From positions 1 through 64,000 of the forward strand of contig DASWFO010000062.1 of assembly GCA_036394195.1 (NCBI GenBank): a stretch of 64,000 nt of DNA. Direction: 5' to 3'. This DNA is from DATJPD01 sp036394195. Lineage in GTDB: Bacteria; Pseudomonadota; Alphaproteobacteria; CACIAM-22H2. The notes beneath the pieces are model-generated. The model was not told the DNA's origin. It made no database searches and saw nothing but the letters and a program-made list of their open reading frames with translations. Made by a program: the position numbers and the translations under genes. Position 1 is the stretch's first letter; the number at the start of each line of letters is the position of its first letter. Positions 13,251-21,370 of the stretch are shown piece by piece.

Positions 13251-14080
13251 CCGCACCCATGTTGGATCGTCGTGCTGATCTCCTCGGGTGCGGCGAAGAT
13301 CACGTCGCCGCGGTCGCCCATCATGCCGGCGCGGACGAGCGCCGGGGCGCCCTTCGGCGGACCGTCGCCGCTGGAATCCGTCTTGAGGCGCAGGTTGCGC
13401 TCCCAGAAATCATGCGTCTCGCCGTCCGCCGTGACCACGTGGTAGCTGTCGCGGCAGTAGCGGATCGCGGTCACGCGTAGCGCGGGTGTGGCCTGTTTGA
13501 GGTTGGGGACACGGCCGCCCCCCATCATGCCGCCCATCCCACCCATGCCGCCGCCTTGCTGCGCCATCGCGGGCGGTGCCGCACCGCGCGCTGCAGCACT
13601 CTCCAGAAAGGCGATCAGATCGGCCCGGGTTCGGGCATCCGTGATGCCGGGGATGGTCATGTGATTGCCGGGAATGACCCGTTCAGGCTCCGCGAGCCAG
13701 TCCTCCAATGTCTTGGCGTCCCAGGTGACCTGCGCCGATTTCAGCGCCGGCGAATAGCGGTCAAAGCTTTCCAGCGTCCCCGCCTTGCGGCCGAAGAGGC
13801 CGGCGAGGCTGGGGCCTATCATGTTTTTGTTCGGCTCGAGCGAATGGCAGGCCGCGCAGGCGCGGAAGGCCTGGGCGCCGCGGCGCGCGTCGCCCGGCTG
13901 GGCCGCAGCGGAGCCGGCAACAAGGGTTGCGCCGATCAGCGCGGCGATCGCGACGCTGAAAAACAGGTATTTGACTAGCGCCGCGACCGCGAGCACCAGC
14001 ACGATCACAACCAGAAGCCCGACTAAACCCATGCCCCACATCATCCAGCCATGCATCATGCCGTGCATCATGTGATCCAT
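13247..14080 (-). CDS. c-type cytochrome fused to a Met/His-rich membrane segment
   Basis: The product is 277 residues. It starts with MDHMMHGMMHGWMMWG, then a membrane helix (about 17-36), then a second hydrophobic stretch ending SAAA|QPGD that looks like an internal signal peptide, then a haem motif CAACH near residue 78 with MTIPGI further on, a Gly/Met linker (GGGMGGMGGMMGGG) and a C-terminal domain of about 80 residues with no family I recognise. ATG 14080 has GGAGG 5 nt upstream. The arrangement suggests fusion of a small Met/His-rich membrane protein gene with a cytochrome gene. Met and His clusters could bind Cu(I). Confidence 0.78.
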   Translation of the reverse strand: MDHMMHGMMHGWMMWGMGLVGLLVVIVLVLAVAALVKYLFFSVAIAALIGATLVAGSAAAQPGDARRGAQAFRACAACHSLEPNKNMIGPSLAGLFGRKAGTLESFDRYSPALKSAQVTWDAKTLEDWLAEPERVIPGNHMTIPGITDARTRADLIAFLESAAARGAAPPAMAQQGGGMGGMGGMMGGGRVPNLKQATPALRVTAIRYCRDSYHVVTADGETHDFWERNLRLKTDSSGDGPPKGAPALVRAGMMGDRGDVIFAAPEEISTTIQHGCG

Positions 14081-14171
14081 GGTCGCCTCCAATGTGCATT
14101 ACGAGACCCAGCGTCATTCGGCCACCCCAAGGAGGGGGTCCTCGGCTGCCGTGGCATGAACACCAAACCCG

Positions 14172-14327
14172 AACATCAAACCCGCTCTGGACATAGCGTA
14201 TCTCAGCAGCATGCCGGGCCGTCCCGAGGTGCCATACGACAGATCCCTGAGTAACACTCGTCCGTTTGCCGATAACTCTCAGAACAGCCAGGTCACCCTG
14301 GCCACCGACGTGATTATCCAGTTCTGA
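14172..14327 (+). pseudogene. 3' remnant of a BBP2-type outer-membrane porin gene
   Basis: Frame 14172-14327 reads NIKPALDIAYLSSMPGR, then PEVPYDRSLSNTRPFADNSQ, then NSQVTLATDVIIQF and TGA. This is the pattern of the last strands of a putative beta-barrel porin (ends with an aromatic residue; RPE.xYDxS...F..xSQ.TLA.DVI.xF). A stop interrupts the frame just upstream and no start or signal peptide is present, so only about 50 C-terminal codons survive. It is followed by an intact terminator. The remaining 14081-14171 bases hold the cytochrome promoter region and nothing else seen. Confidence 0.5.
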
Positions 14328-14352
14328 TCTGTTCGCGCGTTTCGTACATCGC

Positions 14353-14388
14353 AAGACGGCCGAACCGCCGATCCGGCCGTCTTTGTTT
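14353..14388 (+). terminator. Rho-independent terminator behind the porin remnant
   Basis: AAGACGGCCG (14353-14362) pairs with CGGCCGTCTT (14374-14383), followed by TTGTTT. It fits a plus-strand terminator of the decayed porin gene and could also serve the minus-strand gene ending at 14405 only poorly. Confidence 0.75.
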
Positions 14389-14404
14389 CAAGCGCCACGC
14401 TGGG

Positions 14405-14869
14405 TCAACAATCCGCGTTGTCGTTGGATTGCTCTTCGCCCCGACTGGGCCGGTGCGCATCCCGGCTTACTGGCGGCTGTGATGTCTCGACATGAAGCGG
14501 CACGAGTCCATGGATGACCTCCGCCTCTTCTGGAATCTTCGCCGTTATGTCGAGCAACCAATCACCGGCCATTGGCACGTTGATCGTGAACTCCAGGGTG
14601 CCGGACGTCCGACTGGCCTGCACGCTTCCATTCATGGAACTCATGCCGTTCATGGGCATTTTCAAGCCAGTCCCAACGACCATTGCGTCTCTGATAACCT
14701 TGTTTGTCGGCAGATGAATGAGTCGAATGGCGACGCGATTCCCTCGACTCGGTTCCACGATTGGCGACACGGCCTCGAACCGATAATCCTTTGGCGCGGC
14801 AAAAGCTCGCGTCATCGACATCGCCATCGTCAGGGCCGCTGCCATCGAGGTCATAAACCGACTGCGCAT
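14405..14869 (-). CDS. Periplasmic YtkA/FixH-like protein (APxDYRFE family, copy 1)
   Basis: The product is 154 residues: a signal peptide with AFA|APKDYRFE at the cleavage site, then an immunoglobulin-like beta domain (NRVAIRLIH, MVVGTGLKMPMNGMSSMNGS, LEFTINVPMAGDWLL). The Met cluster MPMNGMSSM could bind Cu(I)/Ag(I). The C-terminus is extended and hydrophilic. AAGGAG is 6 nt before ATG 14869. Two relatives sharing the AAPxDYRFE start lie at 20167 and 22641 in the same efflux locus. The family (YtkA-like) is often found with copper RND pumps; the function is inferred. Confidence 0.7.
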   Translation of the reverse strand: MRSRFMTSMAAALTMAMSMTRAFAAPKDYRFEAVSPIVEPSRGNRVAIRLIHLPTNKVIRDAMVVGTGLKMPMNGMSSMNGSVQASRTSGTLEFTINVPMAGDWLLDITAKIPEEAEVIHGLVPLHVETSQPPVSRDAHRPSRGEEQSNDNADC

Positions 14870-14920
14870 GACGAACTCCTTCAATGCCAACTGATTTGGT
14901 CTGTCGCCACGCTTGAAAGC

Positions 14921-15247
14921 TCACCGCTTGTTCGGGTTCGGCGCTGGAGGTGCCCCTTGCGAATTCATCATCTTCGCGCACTGGTCCATCATCTGATTCA
15001 TGTCGCCGGGCATCTTCATCCCTTTGTCCTTCATCATCTTATCGCAATCCGCCATCATCTTGTTCATGTCGCCATTCCCCGTGGAGGGATTGGTCCGCTG
15101 CATCATGCCGCCCCCTTGCATCGTTCCTGGTCCCATGGAGCCCTGAGGCGCATTGGGCATTTGGGTCTGGGCGAATAGCGTCGGGATGCTGATGGCGGTG
15201 GCAACCAACGCCGCCGACGTGGCGGTGAGTATCGTCTTCGTGTTCAT
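14921..15247 (-). CDS. Secreted Met-rich protein, probable periplasmic metal binder
   Basis: The product is 108 residues with a signal peptide ending LFA|QTQM. The mature chain is very rich in Met, Asp and Lys (MGPGTMQGGGMMQR, NKMMADCDKMMKDKGMKMPG, NQMMDQCAKMMN), with two cysteines in repeated DxCxKMM units. Such Met-rich periplasmic proteins commonly bind Cu(I). GAGGT lies about 7 nt before ATG 15247. It lies 132 nt downstream of cusA on the same strand. Confidence 0.7.
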   Translation of the reverse strand: MNTKTILTATSAALVATAISIPTLFAQTQMPNAPQGSMGPGTMQGGGMMQRTNPSTGNGDMNKMMADCDKMMKDKGMKMPGDMNQMMDQCAKMMNSQGAPPAPNPNKR

Positions 15248-15379
15248 GATTTTACCTCGCTTGTTGGGGTTGGCTTCATCGGACCCGGCTTTGTTGTATT
15301 TTTCTCGGCGCTTGATCGACGCTTCCGCAAGCTTGTGCCGGGTAGGATGCGGTGCGCGGACGACGCATGTCTGTCCCCC

Positions 15380-18300
15380 TCAATCTCCGCCGTGGGGCCG
15401 GGAAAACCGCCGGATCGGCGCAAGCTCGGCGACCTCCCGAATCGGCTCATCCGTACTCCGCTCTGCCCGACGAATGCCGCGCGATTTGACGACCGCATAG
15501 ATCGCGGGAATCACGAGAAGCGTCAGGAGCGTCGAGGAGATCATGCCGCCGACCATCGGCACCGCGATGCGCTGCATGACCTCGGAGCCCGTGCCCGTAC
15601 TCCACAGGATCGGCAGCAGACCCGCCATGATGGCGGACACCGTCATCATCTTGGGACGAACGCGCTCGACCGCACCCTCTCGGATCGCGTCGTAGAGGTC
15701 GCTGCGGGTGATCTGCCGTCCCTCCGCCCGGCACTGCTGGCTGACGGCCGTGAACGCCTGATCGAGATAAATGAGCATCACCACGCCGGTCTCCGCCGCC
15801 ACGCCCGCCAGCGCGATGAAGCCCACCGCCACCGCCACGCTCATGTTGAAGCCCATGAGATACATCAGCCACAGTCCGCCGGTGAGCGCGAACGGCACCG
15901 ACAGCATGACGATCAGTGTCTCGGTGAACCGCTGGAAGTTGAGATACAGCAGGATGAAGATGATGAAGAGCGTCAGCGGCACGACGGTCTGGAGGCGCGC
16001 CTTGGCCCGCTGGAGGTATTCGAACTGGCCGCTCCACTCGACGTGATAGCCGGGCGGGAGCTTCACCTGCTCGCGCACGGCGCGCTGCGCGTCGGCGACA
16101 TAGCCGCCGAGATCGCGGCCCTGCAGGTCGACGTAGATATAGTCGACGAGCTGCGCGTTCTCGGTGCGGATCGAGGGCGCTCCTTGGCTGATGCTGATTG
16201 ACGCCACCTCGCCCAAGGGAATCGCCGTGCCGTCGGGCATGTTCACCAGCACGTCGCGCCCGATTGCTTGCGGATCGTCGCGCAGGCCGCGCGGATAGCG
16301 CACGATCACCCCAAAGCGCTCCCGGCCTTCCACGGTCGTCGTCACCGTCTCGCCGCCGAGGGCGGTCTGCACGATCTCCTGGATGTCGTTGATGCGCAGC
16401 CCGTAGCGGGCCAGAGCCGGACGATTCGCCTCGATGTTCACGTAATAGCCGCCGGTCACCCGCTCGGCGAACGCGCTGGTCGTGCCGGGCACGGTGCGGA
16501 TCACGCTCTCGATCTGCTTGGAGAGCCGGTCGAGCTGATCGAGGTCATTGCCGTAGACCTTGACCCCGACGGGGGTGCGGATGCCGGTCGAAAGCATGTC
16601 GATCCGCGCCTTGATGGGCATGGTCCAGGCGTTGCTGACACCCGGGAACTGCAGCGCCTGGTTCATGTCGGAGACGAGCCTGTCCACCGTCATGCCGGGG
16701 CGCCATTCGCTCTCGGGCTTGAGGTTGATCACGGTCTCGAACATCTCGGTCGGGGCCGGATCGGTCGCGGTGTTGGCCCGGCCGGCCTTGCCGAACACCG
16801 AGTCCACCTCCGGGAAGCTCTTGATGATCTTGTCCTGGGTCTGGAGCAGCTCGGCCGCCTTGGTGATCGACATGCTGGGCAGGCTGACCGGCATGTAGAA
16901 CAGCGTGCCTTCGTTCAAGGTCGGCATGAACTCGCTGCCGAGGCGCGCCATCGGATAAGCCGAGGCCCCGAGGATCAGCACCGCCAGCGCAATGGTGAGG
17001 AACCGCCAGCGCAGCACGACCTCGATGACCGGCCGGTAAACCCAGATCAGGAACCGGTTCAGAGGGTTCCGGCGCTCCGGCATGATCCGCCCGCGCACGA
17101 ACAGCATCATCAGCACGGGGACGAGAGTCACCGACAGGAGCGCCGCCCCGGCGAGCGCGAAGGTGTAGGTGTAGACCAGCGGCTTGAACAGCCGACCCTC
17201 CTGCGCCTCCAAGGTGAACACCGGAAAGAACGAGACGGTGATGACCAGCAGACTGAAGAACAGCGCCGGGCCGACTTCGGTCGCCGCCTTCATCAGGGTC
17301 TCGGTTCGGGACGCGCCGGGCGGCGCCCGCTCGAGCCGCTTGTGCGCGTTCTCGATCATGACGATCGCCGCGTCTACCATCGCGCCGATGGCGATCGCAA
17401 TGCCGCCGAGGCTCATGATGTTCGACGTGATGCCGAGGACGTGCATGACGGTGAAGGCGATCAGCACGCCCACCGGCAGCATGATGATCGCGACCAGCGC
17501 GCTGCGGGCGTGCAGCAGGAACACCATGCAGACCAGCGCCACGATCGCGCTTTCCTCGAGGAGCGTGTGGCGGAGGGTATCGATCGCCCGGTAGATCAGG
17601 CTCGAGCGGTCGTAGACCGGCAGGATCCGCACACCGTCGGGCAACCCGGCGGCGAGCTCGGCGAGCTTGTCTTTGACGTTCCTGATGACGGTGAGCGCGT
17701 TGGCACCATCGCGTTGCAGGACGATGCCGCTCACCACCTCGCCCTCGCCGTTGAGCTCGGTGAGTCCGCGCCGCTCATCGGGTCCGAGCTCGACCCGCGC
17801 CACGTCCTGGAGCAGCACCGGGGTGCCGCGCTCGGTCTTGAGCACGATCTGGCGCAAATCGTCGACGCCGCGCAGATAGCCGCGACCGCGCACCATGTAC
17901 TCGCGCTCGCTCATCTCGATGACGCGGCCGCCGACATCCATGTTGCTGGACCGGATCGCATCCGTGACCTTGGAGAGCGGAATGCCGTAGCCGCGCAGCT
18001 TCGTCGGATCGACGACGACCTGGTACTGCTTGACGAAGCCGCCGACGCTGGCGACCTCGGCCACGCCTTCGGCCTTGGTGAGCTGGTAGCGGACGAACCA
18101 GTCCTGGATGGTGCGCAGCTCGGCCAGCGTGTGACGTGCGCTCACTACGACGTACTCATAAACCCAGCCGACCCCCGTCGCGTCGGGACCGAGCGAGGGG
18201 GTGATTCCGGACGGCAGCCGCTTCTGGGCGAAATTCAGATATTCGAGCACGCGGCTGCGCGCCCAATAGATGTCGGTGCCGTCCTCGAACACGACATAGA

Positions 18301-18577
18301 CGAACGACACGCCGAAGAACGAGAAGCCGCGCACCACCTTCGAATGGGGCACGGCCAGAAGAGCCGTGGTCAGCGGATAGGTCACCTGATCCTCGACCAC
18401 CTGCGGCGCCTGGCCCGGGTACTCGGTATAGACGATGACCTGCGGGTCGGAGAGGTCGGGGATCGCATCGAGCGGCGTGCGCAGCACGGCATAGACGCCG
18501 GCCGCGACGACGAACACCGTCGCCATCAGGACCAGCAAGACATTGCGGCCCGACCAGCTGATGATCGAAGCGATCAT
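15380..18577 (-). CDS. cusA: CusA/CzcA-type heavy-metal RND efflux pump
   Basis: The product is 1065 residues, the size of HME-RND pumps, with twelve membrane segments in the classic layout. It starts with SWSGRNVLLVLM and contains RTPLDAIPDLSDPQVIVYTEYPG; the proton-relay helix GGIAIAIGAMVDAAIVMIENAH carries the D and E typical of CusA/CzcA, and GIRTPVGVKVYGNDL lies in the pore domain. It should export Cu(I)/Ag(I) from periplasm/cytoplasm through CusB and CusC by proton antiport. ATG overlaps the stop of cusB (ATGA). Confidence 0.93.
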   Translation of the reverse strand: MIASIISWSGRNVLLVLMATVFVVAAGVYAVLRTPLDAIPDLSDPQVIVYTEYPGQAPQVVEDQVTYPLTTALLAVPHSKVVRGFSFFGVSFVYVVFEDGTDIYWARSRVLEYLNFAQKRLPSGITPSLGPDATGVGWVYEYVVVSARHTLAELRTIQDWFVRYQLTKAEGVAEVASVGGFVKQYQVVVDPTKLRGYGIPLSKVTDAIRSSNMDVGGRVIEMSEREYMVRGRGYLRGVDDLRQIVLKTERGTPVLLQDVARVELGPDERRGLTELNGEGEVVSGIVLQRDGANALTVIRNVKDKLAELAAGLPDGVRILPVYDRSSLIYRAIDTLRHTLLEESAIVALVCMVFLLHARSALVAIIMLPVGVLIAFTVMHVLGITSNIMSLGGIAIAIGAMVDAAIVMIENAHKRLERAPPGASRTETLMKAATEVGPALFFSLLVITVSFFPVFTLEAQEGRLFKPLVYTYTFALAGAALLSVTLVPVLMMLFVRGRIMPERRNPLNRFLIWVYRPVIEVVLRWRFLTIALAVLILGASAYPMARLGSEFMPTLNEGTLFYMPVSLPSMSITKAAELLQTQDKIIKSFPEVDSVFGKAGRANTATDPAPTEMFETVINLKPESEWRPGMTVDRLVSDMNQALQFPGVSNAWTMPIKARIDMLSTGIRTPVGVKVYGNDLDQLDRLSKQIESVIRTVPGTTSAFAERVTGGYYVNIEANRPALARYGLRINDIQEIVQTALGGETVTTTVEGRERFGVIVRYPRGLRDDPQAIGRDVLVNMPDGTAIPLGEVASISISQGAPSIRTENAQLVDYIYVDLQGRDLGGYVADAQRAVREQVKLPPGYHVEWSGQFEYLQRAKARLQTVVPLTLFIIFILLYLNFQRFTETLIVMLSVPFALTGGLWLMYLMGFNMSVAVAVGFIALAGVAAETGVVMLIYLDQAFTAVSQQCRAEGRQITRSDLYDAIREGAVERVRPKMMTVSAIMAGLLPILWSTGTGSEVMQRIAVPMVGGMISSTLLTLLVIPAIYAVVKSRGIRRAERSTDEPIREVAELAPIRRFSRPHGGD

Positions 18578-20061
18578 GGGCGACCTCCGGCCGCGGGTGC
18601 GGCCGTCTCATTGGGGGCCGCGAAGGCATTCAGGGCCGCTCGAAGGTTGCTTTCGGCATCGATCAGGAAGTTCGCGCTGACCACGACCTTCTCGCCCGGC
18701 TCGAGGCCTGCCAGCACCGCGTAATAACCGTCGCCGTGCGCGCCGAGCTTCACCTCGCGCGGCTCGAACCGGCCCTCGCCGCGGTCGATCAACACCGTCT
18801 GCCTGGTGCCGCTGTTGAGCACCGCCGATTCCGGCACCGCGAGCACCGGACCGGCGCCAACCGCGGCGTCGATCACCACATTGGCATACATGCCGGGCTT
18901 CAGCCGCCCGTCGGGGTTCGCGATGACGACCCGCACCTTGCCGGTGCGCGTGTCCTGCATCACGGTCGGGTAGATGAAATCGACCGTCGCCGGAAAGGTC
19001 GCGCCGGGATAGGCATTGACCGCGACCTTGGCCACCTGCCCTTCGCCCACGGCACCCAAGTCCTGCTCGAACACCTCGGCCATCAGCCACACGGTCGAGA
19101 GGTCGGCGATGCGATATAGAGGATCGCCCGCGGTGAAGCGCATGCCCTCGACGGCCGTCTTTTCCATCACCACGCCGTCGGCCGGCGAACGCAAGGTCAG
19201 CGTGCGCGCGATCACGTTGTCGCGCTGCAGGCGCCGGACCTGATCGTCCGAAATGTCCCAGTTCCGCAGGCGCTGCAGCGATGCGTCCGCGAGCTGCTTG
19301 GCCGACGCGCGGATGTCCTGGCCGGCGCCGGCCATGTCCTGCAGCGCGCGCCAGGCCAGCGCGTATTCCTGCTGCGCCACCACCAGCTCGGGCGCGTAGA
19401 TCTCCATCAGCGGCTGGCCGCGGCGCACGGTCTGCCCGGTCGCGTTCACGTGCAGCTTCTCGATCCAGCCGTCGAATTTCGTGTTGACGATGTACAGGCG
19501 GCGTTCGTCGGCCTGCACCGTGCCGACCGCCCGGATGGCACGTGCCAGATCGCGCATTTCGGCCGGCTCGCTGCGCACGCCGAGCGTCTGAACGCGCTCG
19601 CGGCTGATCCTGACAACCGGTCCGTCATCCCCGGCCTCATCTTCGTAGACCGGGATGTATTCCATCCCCATCGAGTCCTTCTTCGGCACCGGCGAGGTGT
19701 CGGGCTGACCCATCGGGTTCCGGTAATAGAGGACCCGTCCCTTGCCCGCCTTGATCTCCCTTCCTTGAGATGGTTGCGCCGACGCTTGTGGCGGCGGCGA
19801 TGCGGGCTCGTCTTGGTCCTCGTAGACCGGGATGTAGTCCATCCCCATCGAATCCTTCTTCGGCACCGGCGAGTAGTCCGGCTTCCCCATCGGGTCCTTG
19901 TAGTAGAGGACAGTCCGCGGCGTGGCCTGGTTCACGGTCGATGGTGCGGCCATCGACATTGGTGCCTGCCGGCCCACCCAGTAACCGGCGCCCACGCCGA
20001 CGATCAGCGCAACGGCGGAAATGATCGCGACCGCGATCGATCTGACTCCCTGACTTTTCAT
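18574..20061 (-). CDS. cusB: CusB-type periplasmic adaptor with two metal-binding repeats
   Basis: The product is 495 residues. After an N-terminal membrane anchor (SIAVAIISAVALIVGVGAGY) it carries two tandem copies of the heavy-metal-binding domain: YYKDPMGKPDYSPVPKKDSM (about residue 53) and YYRNPMGQPDTSPVPKKDSM (about 111), each ending GM.YIPVYED. The membrane-fusion core follows (GWIEKLHVNATGQTVRRGQPLMEIYAPEL; LRSPADGVVMEKTAVEGM). It bridges CusA to the outer-membrane channel and delivers Cu(I) to CusA. The duplicated metal domain is unusual compared with E. coli CusB. Confidence 0.92.
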   Translation of the reverse strand: MKSQGVRSIAVAIISAVALIVGVGAGYWVGRQAPMSMAAPSTVNQATPRTVLYYKDPMGKPDYSPVPKKDSMGMDYIPVYEDQDEPASPPPQASAQPSQGREIKAGKGRVLYYRNPMGQPDTSPVPKKDSMGMEYIPVYEDEAGDDGPVVRISRERVQTLGVRSEPAEMRDLARAIRAVGTVQADERRLYIVNTKFDGWIEKLHVNATGQTVRRGQPLMEIYAPELVVAQQEYALAWRALQDMAGAGQDIRASAKQLADASLQRLRNWDISDDQVRRLQRDNVIARTLTLRSPADGVVMEKTAVEGMRFTAGDPLYRIADLSTVWLMAEVFEQDLGAVGEGQVAKVAVNAYPGATFPATVDFIYPTVMQDTRTGKVRVVIANPDGRLKPGMYANVVIDAAVGAGPVLAVPESAVLNSGTRQTVLIDRGEGRFEPREVKLGAHGDGYYAVLAGLEPGEKVVVSANFLIDAESNLRAALNAFAAPNETAAPAAGGRP

Positions 20062-20117
20062 GTTTGCGAACTCCGAATCTTTGTCATGCGTCCGTTCGAT
20101 CGCGCGCGATTTCAGTT

Positions 20118-20152
20118 GCGGCGCGGGCGGCCGCGCGTTGCGGCCGCCCGCG
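20118..20152 (-). terminator. 15-bp perfect GC hairpin upstream of cusB
   Basis: GGCGCGGGCGGCCGC (20118-20132) pairs perfectly with GCGGCCGCCCGCGCC (20138-20152) around GCGTT. It stands between the 20167-20559 gene and cusB. It lacks a T-run, so it may attenuate read-through or protect the upstream mRNA 3' end rather than terminate fully. Confidence 0.5.
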
Positions 20153-20166
20153 CCGGAGGCTAGTGG

Positions 20167-20559
20167 TCAGTTTTTCTGAATCGGAACCATCGCAACCGCA
20201 GGGCCGGATTCGCCCGGCACGGCGGCCTCTAGCCGGAGACTCCGGACCGCCTCTCGGGTGACGAGCCGATAGTTGCCCTGGCCGTCAGGAGTGAGCGGTG
20301 TCCGGCGCTGGACGATGAAGTCGGCCTTGGGATTGGGATGCTCCAGCGTGCGGTAAAAGACCTGCGCGTTGGAGATCGGCTGGCCGGACGGATCGATCAG
20401 CCGCACCGTGATGACTGAGCTTGCGCCGGTTTTCACGGGCGGCCCGACGATCTCGAACCTGTAGTCCGACGGCGCGGCGCTGGCCGGCCCGACGACTCCA
20501 CCAATCAAAAGCGTTGCCAATGCGGTAGCCCTCAGGAGGGCGAAACGAGTGCTGGTCAT
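20167..20559 (-). CDS. Periplasmic YtkA/FixH-like protein (APxDYRFE family, copy 2)
   Basis: The product is 130 residues: signal peptide (LLRATALATLLIGGVVGPASA|APSDYRFE), then one beta domain with ITVRLIDPSGQPISNAQVFY and a conserved-looking VRSLRLEAAVPGESGP end. It shares the cleavage-site signature and domain with the genes at 14405 and 22641 but lacks their Met cluster. ATG 20559 is preceded by AAGGA at about 9 nt. It sits just upstream of cusB on the same strand; an accessory role in Cu/Ag efflux is inferred. Confidence 0.68.
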   Translation of the reverse strand: MTSTRFALLRATALATLLIGGVVGPASAAPSDYRFEIVGPPVKTGASSVITVRLIDPSGQPISNAQVFYRTLEHPNPKADFIVQRRTPLTPDGQGNYRLVTREAVRSLRLEAAVPGESGPAVAMVPIQKN

Positions 20560-20786
20560 GTTGTATGTCCTTGCCTTGGGGATCGGCTTTGGCCGCCGCG
20601 AGCAAGCGTGCGGCGTTCCGATCCACAGATGTCTTGGGATCTTCTCGACCGAACCTGATTTTCGGCTGTGCTCGGGCACGGACCTCAAACGAAGCGCGTG
20701 GTCACGATGACCATTTGCGCCCGCAGGCAGATCGATACCGTCAGCGAGCCGACGGATCAGGAGACGGGCCGCTAAGGCCCGTCGGA

Positions 20787-21146
20787 TCACGCGGCGAGGA
20801 TAGGAGGCGCCAGTTCCGGCTTGGGCGTCCGTCCGGCCATGTCGACGCCGACCAATTGGTAGCGCAACGCCGGGGGATCGACTTGCGCCGTCTGGATCGC
20901 CGACGGAAGGCCAAGGAGCTCGATGCAGCCTACGCTGTTCATGCACTGCTCCGACATGGCTTTGCACGGCATCGGCATGCTGGGACTGCCATCGCCCTTG
21001 GTTCCCGACGACTCTGTCGGACAGCCGGCAGAGGCAACACAAGTGCAGCCCAGAAACGAAAAGGAAAAGGCTGGCGTCAATCCGCCGAGGGCGATGCCCA
21101 TCGCCAGGAGAAAAGCCAGGAAGCGCTTGTGCATCGGATTGTCCAT
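20787..21146 (-). CDS. Secreted Cys/Met-rich protein of unknown function
   Basis: The product is up to 119 residues (a second ATG at 21134 would give 115). It starts with a signal peptide (FLAFLLAMGIALGGLTPAFS), followed by a Cys-rich mature part: GCTCVASAGCP, then SMPMPCKAMSEQCMNSVGCI, then a Pro-rich tail. The gene at 23240 has a similar plan (signal, PMP-x-C, Cys/Met cluster, LP). The family is not recognised. Location between copper efflux genes suggests periplasmic metal binding. The 227 bp downstream (20560-20786) and 224 bp upstream hold nothing recognised. Confidence 0.6.
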   Translation of the reverse strand: MDNPMHKRFLAFLLAMGIALGGLTPAFSFSFLGCTCVASAGCPTESSGTKGDGSPSMPMPCKAMSEQCMNSVGCIELLGLPSAIQTAQVDPPALRYQLVGVDMAGRTPKPELAPPILAA

Positions 21147-21370
21147 GACGCTTCTTCGAGTTGGGAGCGGGTGAGGTGACTATCAATCCCGCCCCCTGTT
21201 GGACACAGTGTCGTGAACGGGGCTGTGTCGCGGTGCAATAAATGTATGGTCAGTCCGTTTGAGCGCTTCGTAGGTCGCCCCCGACCAAACGCTCGACATC
21301 GCGATCGGGTTTCCCCCGCTCGAACGTCGCGCGCCGCGGCGTCCCCTGAACTGCATGAATGTCTTGAATG

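Noticed and set aside
16268..18724. Very long open frame opposite cusA and cusB
   Set aside because: This is a high-GC antisense shadow; composition is Arg/His/Asp-rich without domains, and the minus strand encodes clear RND proteins.
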